Assembly (NCBI GenBank): GCA_037447655.1
Contig: JBBHKE010000813.1
Coordinates: forward strand, 1 to 64,000
Direction: 5' to 3'
DNA from: Zygnema cylindricum
Lineage: Eukaryota; Streptophyta; Zygnematophyceae; Zygnematales; Zygnemataceae
Length of the DNA stretch: 64,000 nt
Shown: positions 54,102-64,000 of the stretch, piece by piece
Layout of the letters: every line of letters begins with the position of its first letter
How positions within the stretch are numbered: position 1 is the stretch's first letter
Made by a program: the position numbers and the translations under genes
The notes under the pieces: generated by a model
What the model saw: the letters and a program-made list of their open reading frames with translations, nothing else
Told to the model about the DNA's origin: nothing
Databases searched by the model: none

Positions 54102-57100
54102 ATGGCGCTTCTTCCCATCTTCCTTGTTTGTGCGACAATCTCTACTTTCCGTACGACCTTCGCTTCTGGAAATGGCTGCGACGATTCTGCCCTTAACTCT
54201 GATGACGTGAAATCCGTACAGGAAGGTATTTCGCACTTAGGGTTGAAAGACAACCAAAAGTTGAAATACTGGCCAGTGTACTCCTTCTGCAGTAACAGAG
54301 TGAAGGGGATAGACCTCAGTGGTTACGGGGCAGTCGGCAGTTTGCCGCCGTCCATCGGGAACTTGACCGAGTTGGTGTATTTGGACTTGGGTTCAAACTT
54401 CCTAACAGGAAGTATTCCAGACAGTTGGGCAAATCTCAACAACCTAATGGAATTGGACCTGTCTAATAACAACCTAAATGGCACTTTGAATGTAGCGGGG
54501 AATTGGACCGAACTAACATCTCTCTCTCTCAACTCTAATAATTTTAGCGGAGAAATGGGTAAAATTCCAATTGGCAATTTGGGATCTTTAACCTGGTTAA
54601 AATTGGATAATAACGGTTTTTCCGGATCTTTTCCTGATTGGATTGGTAGTTTATCGAGCCTACAGAATCTTGGCCTTGGTGAAAACCTCCAAATGTCTCC
54701 TTCCAATCTCTCATTTGCAAGTTACAGCAGGCCTGATACTCTTAAAACTGTCAATTTATCATCGATGAATCTCCGTGGACCAATTCCTAAGGCTCTAATT
54801 TCCCTTTCGCAGCTTTCTTCGATTGACCTCAGTCACAATTCCTTATCTGGAAGCCTCCCTGACACTTTCGTCTTCAACGTCACTAATAGCACTGTTTTAC
54901 TTAACTCCAACAATTTTACCGGAGTTATAGCACCTAGTCTTGCAAATAAAAACATTTCCGTTCTTGATCTGTCAGATAACTTTTTAAGCGGAAATGTTGC
55001 AGATTTCCTCAAAATCATATGCGTTGACAGCTCGAATTGGACGCTCACACACCTAAATGTCAGCCAAAACAATTTAACCGGGGAAATCTCTTCAAGTTTC
55101 TGTGATACAAATTGTACTAATCTCGCTACTCTCGATCTAGGCCAAAACAATCTCACTGGCACAATTTCTAACTTCTCAGGGCTGACAGGCTTGAAATATC
55201 TATATTTAGACAATAACAAATTTTTGGGCAAACTGCCCACACTAAAAATTGAAAATATTACCGCATTCAGTGTGGCAAACAATGATTTGACTGGAAATAT
55301 TTATACTGTATTGAGATTGACAAACATAAAATACTTAAACCTCAGTGGCAACCAGTTCGATGGACTTCTTCCTGATAACACTAGTTGGGCTACGATGGAG
55401 ACAATCGATCTTTCTCGGAATCGATTCACTGGCGAAATTCCGGTTAGCTTCGGAAAAGAGGCGACAAAATTAAAAATGATTGATTTGAGCAATAACAATT
55501 TAAGTGGCGCTCTTCCCTCTTATCTGGGAAATTTTACGTTTCTCCAATTTTTGTAAGTACAAGCAATTTCTTGAATTTGGTATTTTTCCAATCGGCCAGT
55601 GATATGTTATGTTTTACTGACAGAGCATCCAAACAAACGAAGCAAATTGTGGCAATGCCTAAGCATTTTGCTGATATTTCTAGGTTTTGATTTGACTTCA
55701 AAATCTGATAAGACTTTGCCGTTTTCTACGTTAACACCAGGGACTTGTCCAACAACCGATTTGATTCTGGAATTCCTGATACCTTTGGAGCTAAGGATTT
55801 GTTTTACGATGATTCACTTCAGATATACAGACCTTCAACTTTTTCTGGTCTATCATATTTGTGAGCGTTATAAACTCTGTTTTAGTGATAAAATTTACTG
55901 TTTTTGTCATGATACACAACTATAGTGCTTTCACCTCTGGTTTTTTGAAGGAAAAGACTTACCAACCAGTCAAGCATACAATGCCATAAAAAGTAGGGTT
56001 ACAAAGTTGCGGTGGGAGAGCACCACTGAGGAGCAGATGCGTAGTCATAGTGCTGTGATCGTATTGAGCTGTAATGTTTGGAAGTGTGTCAAAAGAAGAG
56101 AGCAAAGAAGTGTGTTCAACAGAGAGCAATATGTTGGTCAATTAAGGCAAAAATTATTTAATAATAAGGCAAAAATAACGAACGTGGTTAGGTGCATTCT
56201 GAAGCTGCTATCAAAAGTTTCTAAGCTATTTTTTTCCTTAAACGATTCAAGAATCATAATATTATGAGGCAGTTGCAACTCTCTAATTGTACATTTGTTT
56301 GCCTGCTTTTGAAAAAGGAACTTGAGCCGATGCAATCTCAATGGTACTATATCAGAGAAGATTGGAAATCTGTGGAGACTTTCTGTTTTGTAAGTTGCAG
56401 CTTTGCTTTCTATCCCTATAGACACCTAGGCGATTCCATGCAGATGCCCAGAAAGGGGCGTCTGAACTGACTTGTTATTCTACCTCAAAAAAGCTAGGCT
56501 ATACCACTGTGACATTAGTTTTTTATTTGGTCTGTTAATTACCAACTTTTGCAGGAATTTGTTCATAACATTTTTTGGAGCATTGTGCAAGGTAGAGTGA
56601 AAAAATAAGAGAAACAGGATTCTAGCTTTTTGAAACGACTTATCATCTTCGAGAAAGTTTCAAAACAATTTGTGACTGTAGTTTAATTCTGTAGAAAAAA
56701 CACTAGTAATCCTTTTGTAAGATATATGACGATATTTTCAAGTATTTTGGTGAAATATTATATCGGTAATACCATGTAGAGGACTTTTTATCATGAATGA
56801 CCAGAATTTTTTTTGTTGTGTACTATTTTTTTCTTTAGAGATTTGTCACATAACCAGCTGAGTGGAAACATAACAGATCTTCACCAAACCATGCTCGCTA
56901 CACTGTAAGTACTTTTGATGTTTATTTCCTGCTTGTATTTGAATTATTTTTCCTGTTGTAAGATTTGGTCCAAAATAGCTGAGAATCAAATTACGATGCC
57001 AGTCCAATCATTGATATTGATGAGTTTCAAGGGATTGGGTATTTTCAAACATGTTCCATCTTGACCAAGCTAATGTTGAATGTTTCGTAAAATCCTGGTT

Positions 57101-57691
57101 ATGCTAACGAACTTAAAATCACTCAATTACAGCCTTGAAGTTACACCGTCTTATTTAAATGTTCTCCAATATCTATATATACCAATGTTGGTATAATGTG
57201 CTGACAGGGACTTGTCTGACAACAAGCTGAGTGGAGAACTGCCTGAGAGCCTTGTAGACCTTCCCCTTGAATCCTTGTAAGTCCGAGGGTGGCACATTTG
57301 CAGACAGAAATTTCCTATGAAGTCCGCCCACTGGTTGGAGCAACATGAAAGGTTCATGACGATTCCATTAAAAACATGCGAGAAACATGGCCATGACAGT
57401 ACTTCAGAACTAAAAAAATTTGATTCGTGGCAAAGTGTTAATGTTTTGAAGGGTTGTAATAGTTTAAACAGACAGAAGATGATTACTTTTCTATTGGAAG
57501 GTGTTTAGGAAGGCGTCAAGCCGTTTTGCCATTCTTCTTAGAGTTTGTTTTTGACTTAACTCACTTCTAAGAGTTCCCTGGTTGTTCTCTCTGGGCAGAA
57601 ATTTGAGCATGAACAAATTAACCGGATATGTGCCTGGTTCGTTTTTTACGTTCAACCTTACGTACAACCTCACCGACTGCTCTATATATAG
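54102..57691 (+). CDS. LRR receptor-like protein (extracellular part), 5 supported exons
   Basis: Exons 54102-55552, 55741-55860, 56839-56904, 57208-57276 and 57599-57691 encode 599 residues in one frame. All introns are GT-AG and all split a Leu codon before DLS/NLS, the phase pattern of plant LRR genes. N-terminal signal-peptide-like MALLPIFLVCATISTFRTTF, a cap region with Cys, then about 20 LRRs of plant type (LxxLxLxxNxLxGxIP), many N-glycosylation sequons. The fifth exon ends in NLTYNLTDCSIY. Such proteins are secreted or membrane-anchored receptors. No transmembrane segment or kinase is seen. Beyond 57691 a candidate exon at 58532 (SPWPPPPSSQTPSHGGKG) is Pro-rich like a juxtamembrane part, but the splice as read gives a TGA at 58539-58541, so frame or splice is unresolved. 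It could be a receptor-like protein, a receptor kinase with its 3' part lost, or a pseudogene. Confidence 0.85.
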
Positions 57692-58531
57692 GTAGGATGG
57701 CCTATTCCCGATTTCTTAAGACTAGAGCTGGATGTTTCGGGCTCAAAAAAGGTGTCCAGGTTTCAAATTCGTTCATTCTTCTCTTAGGATGGAGGATCCA
57801 GTATTAGCCAGGAGAGATCTAAATATCTAAAATAGTAATGGCAAATGACATGACCATAACAGTATCAAATGCTGATATAAGGTTTTGGCCATTGTGGGGC
57901 ACAGTTATTTTCCTGGAAACAATCTCTTTGCAAGTTGTATAAATGGTGAGACATTGCGGGTGTTATGAGAAAAATTTAAAGAGATTTCAAATTTTCCTTG
58001 TGCTTTTTAATTTATGAGAATGGTAACGAAGTATGCAATGGAAATAAATTGGGGTGACAAACGTCTGTCTCAGAATCATTTTAATCTAAGTAGCTTGTAT
58101 CAAAACTATTTTGTAATTAGAGTCTTTAGGTTACACAAAATTTTCTATGTTTTGTTTTTATTTGGTAGGTGGTCACTTAGTTTTGGTGGCATTGATGATT
58201 ATGCGTTATGCACTGCGTTAATCTTCTACATGCTTAAACAATGAACATATACAATTACATATAATTTTTGTTCCAACTGAATTTCAGTGCTTCTTAATTT
58301 ACATGTTGGATAATAGAAGCGTTTCTGCGTTAGTGGAGCATTGTCTACCATGTTAAAGGAGATAAAAAGGTTCTTACAGGAACATGTCATTGTTGGAAGT
58401 AATAATTTGCTTGGTCTTTTAAATTTCCCACAATTTGAGAGCAAGTCAATTACACAGAGAAACGTGACCTTTTGCAATCGACGATTTTATGGCATATTGA
58501 CTTTGTGAATACCTAATTGTGTTTTTGATAG

Positions 58532-58625
58532 GTCTTGTTGAAAATTCTCCGTGGCCACCTCCACCTTCCTCTCAAACTCCCTCACACGGCGGCAAAGGTT
58601 GTTCTCTAGCCTTGACGGCTGTCTA
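58532..58625 (+). other. possible further LRR-gene exon, frame unresolved
   Basis: After acceptor TTTTTGATAG one frame reads VENSPWPPPPSSQTPSHGGK, a Pro-rich segment as found before the membrane span of LRR receptors. A possible donor GTTGTT follows at about 58599. Joining to exon 5 as read gives a stop after three codons, so a 1-nt error, mutation or an unseen exon must be assumed. Confidence 0.35.
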
Positions 58626-59606
58626 GTCAAAAGTATCGGAATGTAGCCCCTTAAGACCTTATGTGCAAAGCAATAGAAACTCCTATTCTTTATTATGATA
58701 TTTCCTTTTCAGTGATCGCTTTGTGCCAGAAACGTTTCATATAGTTAGTCTAATTGAGATATTGACTGTTCTTCTAAAGGACATTTTTTTGACATTGCCC
58801 AGTTCAAGAATACAAGCATGATTACCTTCCATAGTACCATCAATGTGGTACACATAAAACGTCAGATTTGACGAGAATTATATCTGTCATGCAAAGAGAC
58901 AATTGATTTCCTAAAAATATCAAACATTTATCCAGTCTTTATTAAACATATATAGCAAACGGCAACCTCAGAAGGCATGAAAATTGATAAAGTGAAAGTA
59001 AAGTTGAAAACTAAAAGAATTCAGTGATGAGGTGAATATGGTATGACGTTAGTAAACCATGTTGTTTTTGATAGAGGAGCTGTAGGCCTAAGACATGCTG
59101 AAATTCCAGGTCTAGTGAACGCTATTTCCACACTCAGGAAATTCTNNNNNNNNNNTAATACAAGAAATGCACGCTGCATGGTAAAGTAGAAACAGCTAAT
59201 AGAGTGCAACCTAGCGAAAGGCTAGGCGGCAGTTAAAGGGGAATGCGTTTGGCATTAAAACGGAATAAAAGCGAAGTGAACTTTAGGTTATGGTATGCAA
59301 GGTTATTTTAAGTATGTAAAAGAGGGGTGTGTATTTTTATTAGCTAGGAGGTGTAATATAAAACACTCATGAATGCGTAATTTTTAGCGTGGAACGTATG
59401 GTATTGGATTTCAAGTGAAGCGAAAATAAGGCAAAATTACGGTTTGCGTAAGGGGAAATTGACGGCGGATCGGAAAGCGATCCAACGTGAGATAATCGAC
59501 AAAGATGAAATGGTACGTCGCACGTAAAGAACATAATGTGACAAGTGGGATGTAAGGAAAAAGACGCCGCCGGTACATAGAATCTTTTTGGGACAGGTGT
59601 ACTTAT
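58626..59606. other. intergenic with assembly gap
   Basis: No membrane-span, kinase or other coding piece recognised. 59146-59155 are N. After the gap the sequence is C-poor and purine-rich (AGGCGGCAGTTAAAGGGGAA and similar), unlike the sequence before it. Confidence 0.5.
59146..59155. other. assembly gap (10 N)
   Basis: Ten undetermined bases; true length unknown. Confidence 1.
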
Positions 59607-60347
59607 TGTTGTATTTTTGGAAAGCTTTCAGTCTCAGAGCAGCGCAGCAACACAGTAGCGCAAGTGCTATATAGACAGAGCAGCGCAGCTGCTATACAGA
59701 CAGAGCAGTGCAGCAGCAGAGCAGCGCAACAACGAAACTGCAACACAGACAGGACAACGCAACCACGACTATATTTGATATGATCCCTACGGACAACGCA
59801 GCGTCTGATATTCTTAATGTGATTCTATACAGAATAGAGCAACAACGATAGATACGATTCTAGTCAACTTAGTGGGTAACTCAGTGGTAACTTAGTGGGT
59901 AACCTAGTGGTAGCTTAGTGATACCTCAGTGGTAGCTTAGTGATAGCTTAGTGGTAGCTTGACAGATTAGTGGTAGCTTGGTGGTTTGATGTATATCTCA
60001 AATACATTGGAATTGCCAGTGCAACACAAGTATAAGACTTAGGACTCATAACATATTATGTATCCAGACTTCCAAGTAGTAAAACTGCAAACAATTTTTG
60101 GGAAAATTTATGAGTATTATATCTTGAGTGTTGTCGGGTCAATTCTGCTGAAACTTTGGGAGTTGTCAGTGTTTATGCAACTCTATATTCTGATAGAGTT
60201 TTGTTAGTTTTGGATGCTTGAATAAGGATTGGTGAGCACTTAAGAACAGCTGTTTGGTAGGATTCTTGATAGCTTCTGAGAGTGTATCATGTCTACTTCT
60301 ACTACTACTGCTGCTCCTCCACCTACACCGGTGGTTGTAGAACAATA
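59607..60347 (+). repeat. 5' LTR of element I
   Basis: 741 bp, TGTTGTATTTTTGG to GTAGAACAATA. The usual final CA has mutated to TA. The first part is built of GCAGCGCAGC and GCGCAACA motifs (about 59637-59760), followed by AACTTAGTGGGTAACTCAGT-like repeats (about 59868-59985). The end encodes MSTSTTTAAPPPTPVVVEQ. Confidence 0.85.
59637..59985. repeat. short-motif repeat arrays in LTR of I
   Basis: Two arrays: GCAGCGCAGC/ACAGACAGAGCAGCGCAG units at about 59637-59760, and TTAGTGGTAGC/TTAGTGGGTAAC units at about 59868-59985. Both are imperfect and of variable period. Confidence 0.75.
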
Positions 60348-60942
60348 GGTTATGGGCCTGTCATCAAGAATTCCTATCTTTTCCAGGGATAAGTATGTTT
60401 ACTGGGCAGATATGGTGGAGACACATTTTGAGAATTTCAATCTTCTGGATATATTGGATGGTTCGCTGGATGAATCTGATCCGTCATGGTCTAAGAAAAA
60501 TACGCAAGCTCGTTCTATTCTGAAATTTTGTATATCTGACGACTTAGCTATGTCTTGGATAAAAATGAAAAAAACAATTGATATCTGGAAATCCCTTAAG
60601 AGTGATTATGAAAAGGCTAATTTAAGGAAAAGCTTCTATTGGCTGGAAAAATTTGGGACTATAAGTACACAGGCGGTACAATGGCTGAATATTCTAACAA
60701 ATTTCGTATCCTGGTAGATGCACATGCTTCTGCAGGTGGGGTGTTTCCTCCGTTTCAACAGGCATCATTGCTCATGAGGGATCTCCCTCGTAGTATGAAA
60801 AGAGCATCTGACATGCTTAAACAAAAAGATAAAGCTAGCTGGACTTTACAGTTAGCCATCAATATTTTACTAGAGGAGGAAGCTACATCTAATATTCTCA
60901 ATGTTGAGCAAGTAGAGGCTTTTAATTAAGACATTATTAGGA
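60289..60942 (+). pseudogene. gag: Gag of element I
   Basis: ATG 60289 lies in the LTR. A TAG at 60346-60348 straddles the LTR/primer-site junction where A1 has CAG. The frame continues from the primer-site ATG (60352): MGLSSRIPIFSRDKYVYWAD to 60717, where a 1-nt shift occurs at about 60630. The second frame 60639-60929 (AGKIWDYKYTGGTMAEYSNK, QASLLMRDLPRSMKRASDML) ends in TAA. Then FNQQN passes directly into integrase-type sequence (KENDVMYSG). Confidence 0.87.
60348..60359 (+). other. primer-binding site of element I
   Basis: GGTTATGGGCCT follows the LTR; eleven bases match the complement of the initiator tRNA-Met anticodon arm. The ATG inside it stays in the Gag frame. Confidence 0.75.
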
Positions 60943-60969
60943 AAGGTCAATTTAATCAGCAAAATACCA

Positions 60970-61939
60970 AGGAGAATGATGTTATGTACTCCGGTGTTTT
61001 GCACTCATATGATTTGTGGCATAAAAGGTTAGGCCATGTCAACTATGATAGTTTGAGGAAAATGGTCTTTGCTGGAAAAATAGAGGGTGTATCAATCACA
61101 GATGAGCCGGTCAAAACTTGTGATGGTTGCGCTTTAGGAAAAATCCACAGATTGCCATTTCCTAAAGAGTCTGAGCATCGGTCAACGAAACTGTTGCAAC
61201 AAATTCATTCGGATGTTTTTGGTCCTGCGAAGGTTCCATCTGCCGGGGGGATGAAGTATATGGTCACCTTCACAGATGATTTCTCCAGGTTTACAAAAGT
61301 TTACTTCATGAAGGAGAAGAGTGAAGTGTTTGGCCACTTCAAACACTATAAGGCATGGGTTGAAAAACTTCATAATTTACCTATTTTGCAGCTCAGATCG
61401 GACAATGGTGGTGAATATACATCGAAAGAATTTGAAACCTTTTTACTCGACAATGGTATAAGTCATCTACTGACTGTTCTATATTCACCGGAACAAAATA
61501 GGGTGTCGGAAAGACTAAATAGAACTCTCACGGAGAGCTCTAGGTCGATGCGGATCTGAAATTCTGGGCTAAGGCACTAAATTGTGCTGTTTATATTAGG
61601 AATACGATAGGATCAAGACCGGTAGAAACTACTCCTTATGAGATCTGGAGAGGTAGCAAACCTGATTTTAGCCATTTCAAAGTCTTTGGTAGTAAATTTT
61701 TTATCTTTGATACATCTACGGATAGATGGAAAATGAAACCGAAGGGATTGCCAGGTATTTTGTTAGGATATGATGATCACTCAAAAGGTTACAGCGTCTT
61801 TGTCTTTGAGAAACAAAAAATAGTTGTAGCAAGCAATATCATTGTCAAAGATGAACTAGACTCGATAGATTTATTTCAAATGACAGAGCAGCAAAAGCAG
61901 CAAAAAGTACAGGAGTATGTCATTTTAGATTGCATGTAA
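60970..61939 (+). pseudogene. pol: integrase of element I
   Basis: Zinc-binding LWHKRLGHVNYDSLRKM..CDGCALGKIHRLPFP, core HSDVFGPAKVPSAGG, RSDNGGEYTSKEFETFL and SERLNRTL: all three acidic positions present. About 20 bp are missing after SSRSM at about 61550 (compared with LADKNIDLKFW in A1), shifting the frame. The C-terminal part (HFKVFGSKF, KGLPGILLGYDDHSKGY) continues to 61939, ending in a stop. Confidence 0.9.
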
Positions 61940-62199
61940 GAAATTGTCCCGCAGGAGCAACTGTCTCCAATGGTGACTCCAGAGTCAGACTCTCTCCAAC
62001 TTCCTCAACAAGTTTAGGTCCAACTGGACCATCAACAGTCAATACACCCGGATCGCAACCAGCGCGATCAGCTACACACTGATCGCAACCAGCGCAACCA
62101 GCGCAATCAGCGCAATGCGCGGCATCCGACGATCTCAGCCTCAGAATTTCCGAGGGGAAGAAGATCCAGTAGCCGCTTGCAAGCAAGCTCTCACTTTGC

Positions 62200-63057
62200 T
62201 TACTGAGCAGCCTCAAGGAAGCCCTTGACCATCCACAAGGCCTTCTTGTCACCAGAGCGAAATCACAGGATCGAGGCAGCAAACGACGAAATGAAGTCGA
62301 TCATGGAGGCTCAAACATGGGAGCTTGTAGACCTTCCTCCGGACCAAAAAGCGATCGGCAGCAAATGGGTGTTCAAGGTGAAGTTATATCCTGACAACAC
62401 CATTGAACGTTATAAGGCCAGACTTGTGACAAAGGAGTACAATAAAAAGGAAGGAATCAATTTTGAAGAAACATTTTCTCCGGTTGTAAGATTTCTGACA
62501 GTTAGGATTTTGCTGTCCCTCGCTGCTATAGAAGATATGGAAATCCATCAGATGGATGCAAAGACGGCCTTTTTGCACGCAGAACTAGAAGAAACCATTT
62601 ACATGCAGCAGCCTGAAAAGTATGTGGAACCAAGAAAAGAGCACTTAGTATGCAAGTTGCTAAAATCTCTGTACGACCTAAATCAGGCCCCAAGACAGTG
62701 GAATCTGAAGCTTGATGAATTCCTAAGTAGCCTAAGATTTCAAAGGATAAATTTTGATCACTCTCTTTACGTTCTAAAGGGTGAAAATGGTATATGTATA
62801 TAGCGGTGTATGTAGATGATTTACTATAAATTAGCAAATCAATGGCTGAAATTAATAAAATCAAAACTGCTCTATACTCACGGTTCGAGATGAAAGACCT
62901 CGGTGAGGAAAAATATATTTTGGGTATCCTGGTAGAGAGGGATAAAAATAAGAAAGAAATAAAACTGACTCAAAAGGAGGCTATTGGAAACATGTTAGAT
63001 GAGTATGGAATGCATGGGGCAAAAGGATTTCTAACTCCAATGGAGTTTCGGCATTAG
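62200..63057 (+). pseudogene. pol: linker end and reverse transcriptase of element I
   Basis: 62225-62803 open: [53 protein letters not shown] (Gly to Asp, Lys to Asn). A frameshift at about 62795 precedes YVDDLL, followed by TAA in place of a Leu/Ile codon at about 62826. 62842-63057 continues with MAEINKIKTALYSRFEMKDL to a TAG. Polymerase motif present but the frame is broken twice. Confidence 0.9.
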
Positions 63058-63126
63058 CTAGAGGGAGAAGAGACAGAACCAGGTGTCATTGTTAGCGAGT
63101 ATTGAGAATCAAGGGAGAATGATTAT

Positions 63127-63795
63127 ATGACACAAATACCTTACAGACAGATAGTAGGAAGCTTCATATATTTCATGAATTGTACACGTTTTGACGTTGC
63201 TGCAGCAGTCGGGATACTGAGCAGGAGTCTAGAGAATCCGAGAAAATCTGACTTTGATGCAGCAATGATAGTCTTAAGATATTTGGCCGGAACCAAGGAC
63301 CTCAAACTCACACTAGGCGAAGGAGAAGTAAAACTGGAAACGTGGAGTGATGCAAGCTATGGCGACATGCCAAGGAGGAAATCCACCACAGGATTCGTTC
63401 TACAAGTTGGGAACGCGACTTGCTGCTGGAGCAGCAAACTTCAAAAGGTGATAGCACAGTCGACAATGGAGTCAGAATATATGGCAGCAAGCTCGGCCTT
63501 GAAATAACTATTATGGGTAAAATCCATGTTACAAGAACTAGGATAAATGCAAATTGGTCCACAGGTGATCTGGTGTGATAACCAGGCTGCCATTGCTATT
63601 GCTTCTAACCCAAGTCATCACTTCAAAAACAAGCACATGGATGTACGATTACACTTTGTAAGAGAAAAAATGTTCTCTAAAGTGATTAAGTTATGTTATT
63701 TGCTAGATGCAAAAATGATTGCTGATATGCTCACTAAAGCTCTTCGTGCTCCTAAGTTGAAGTATTGTAGGGACGCAGTGGGATTAAGTGAATAG
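63127..63795 (+). pseudogene. pol: RNase H of element I
   Basis: 63127-63507: IPYRQIVGSFIYFMNCTRFD, KLETWSDASYGDMPRRKSTT, QSTMESEYMAASSALK, then TAA. 63547-63795: VIWCDNQAAIAIASNPSHHF, KHMDVRLHFVREKMFSKVIK, ending KYCRDAVGLSE at TAG 63793. Catalytic acidic positions present; one nonsense codon and one in-frame TAA near 63543 interrupt it. Confidence 0.9.
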
Positions 63796-63955
63796 TTGAA
63801 TTGTTGCACTGCTATATTGCCACTCTGCGATAAGTCCACCATTGAGATATAGTTGGACTGGGTGACTTGCTAATTGCTATTTTGCTATGCTGCGATGATG
63901 CGCTAGTGTAACATCGCAGCTACGCCTATATACTGAGTCTAAAGCTTTAGGGGAG

Positions 63956-64000
63956 TGTTGTCTTTTTGGAAAACTTTCAGTCTCAGAGCAGCGCAACAGC
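63956..64000 (+). repeat. 3' LTR of element I, start only
   Basis: TGTTGTCTTTTTGGAAAAC ... CAGTCTCAGAGCAGCGCAAC matches 59607 onward; cut by the window end. Confidence 0.9.

Larger units (their letters stand above)
59607..64000 (+). mobile_element. Ty1/copia element I (group A), runs off the window
   Basis: 5' LTR 59607-60347, gag, integrase, reverse transcriptase, RNase H, purine tract (GCTTTAGGGGAG, ending 63955) and the first 45 bp of the 3' LTR (from 63956, TGTTGTCTTTTTGGAAAAC). Zinc knuckle and protease are deleted. Several stops and frameshifts; non-autonomous. Confidence 0.92.

Noticed and set aside
53999-54253. Minus-strand ORF and the N-terminal part of the integrase ORF beyond 54015
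   Set aside because: Glu/Arg/Lys-rich readings of the CT-rich leader and first codons of the LRR gene; shadows only.

Overview
This is nuclear DNA of a green plant in the broad sense (streptophyte: land plant or charophycean alga). It carries a GT-AG-split Ran GTPase gene whose protein is plant-type, and a plant-style extracellular leucine-rich-repeat gene. Nearly everything between them is decayed or young Ty1/copia retroelements. The DNA is AT-rich, and a 10-base N gap at 59146-59155 marks it as a draft assembly. I cannot name the species from sequence alone.

Layout. 1-127: end of a small inverted-repeat element. 760-3387: eight-exon RAN gene. 3.4-8.5 kb: no gene recognised, with one copy of an unclassified dispersed repeat (7.2-8.1 kb, second copy at 30.8-31.8 kb). 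8520-20069: decayed copia element A1 (+), split by copia element B (12332-18776), which has a perfect 5-bp target duplication and 1051-bp LTRs differing at about 18 positions. About 20070-29860: copia element D (+), split by element F (22401-28590, minus) with target duplication TTGTT. 29.9-30.8 kb: gag fragment G (minus). 31.76-32.68 kb: two MITE-like elements. 33.0-33.2 kb: 21-bp minisatellite. 36136-43782: copia element E (minus) carrying a 1.4-kb solo LTR (40642-42044). 43.8-45.1 kb: LTR and reverse-transcriptase scraps. 46551-47862: 1.3-kb transposon with roughly 300-bp terminal inverted repeats and an 8-bp target duplication. 48409-48525: 13-bp minisatellite. 49194-51180: copia LTR plus gag (H). 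51197-54015: 3' part of a minus-strand Ty3/gypsy chromovirus (LTR, extra ORF, chromodomain, integrase C-terminus). 54102-57691: LRR receptor-like gene. 59607 to window end: copia element I (+).

Two copia groups alternate. Group A (A1, E, I) starts Gag inside the 5' LTR and reads through the LTR/primer-site junction. Group B (B, D, F, H, solo LTR C) has its first Gag ATG inside the primer-binding site. In both, the primer site resembles the complement of the initiator tRNA-Met anticodon arm (half-tRNA priming). Group B LTRs also contain an antisense tRNA-like module with Pol III box A and box B look-alikes.

No CRISPR, rRNA, functional tRNA gene or prokaryotic operon was seen. Host genes are RAN (apparently intact) and the LRR gene (5' flank overrun by a gypsy remnant, 3' end unresolved, no kinase visible). 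The most notable signals are the primer-site/start-codon overlap, the antisense tRNA-like LTR module, the extra gypsy ORF, and the TIR element at 46.5-47.9 kb.
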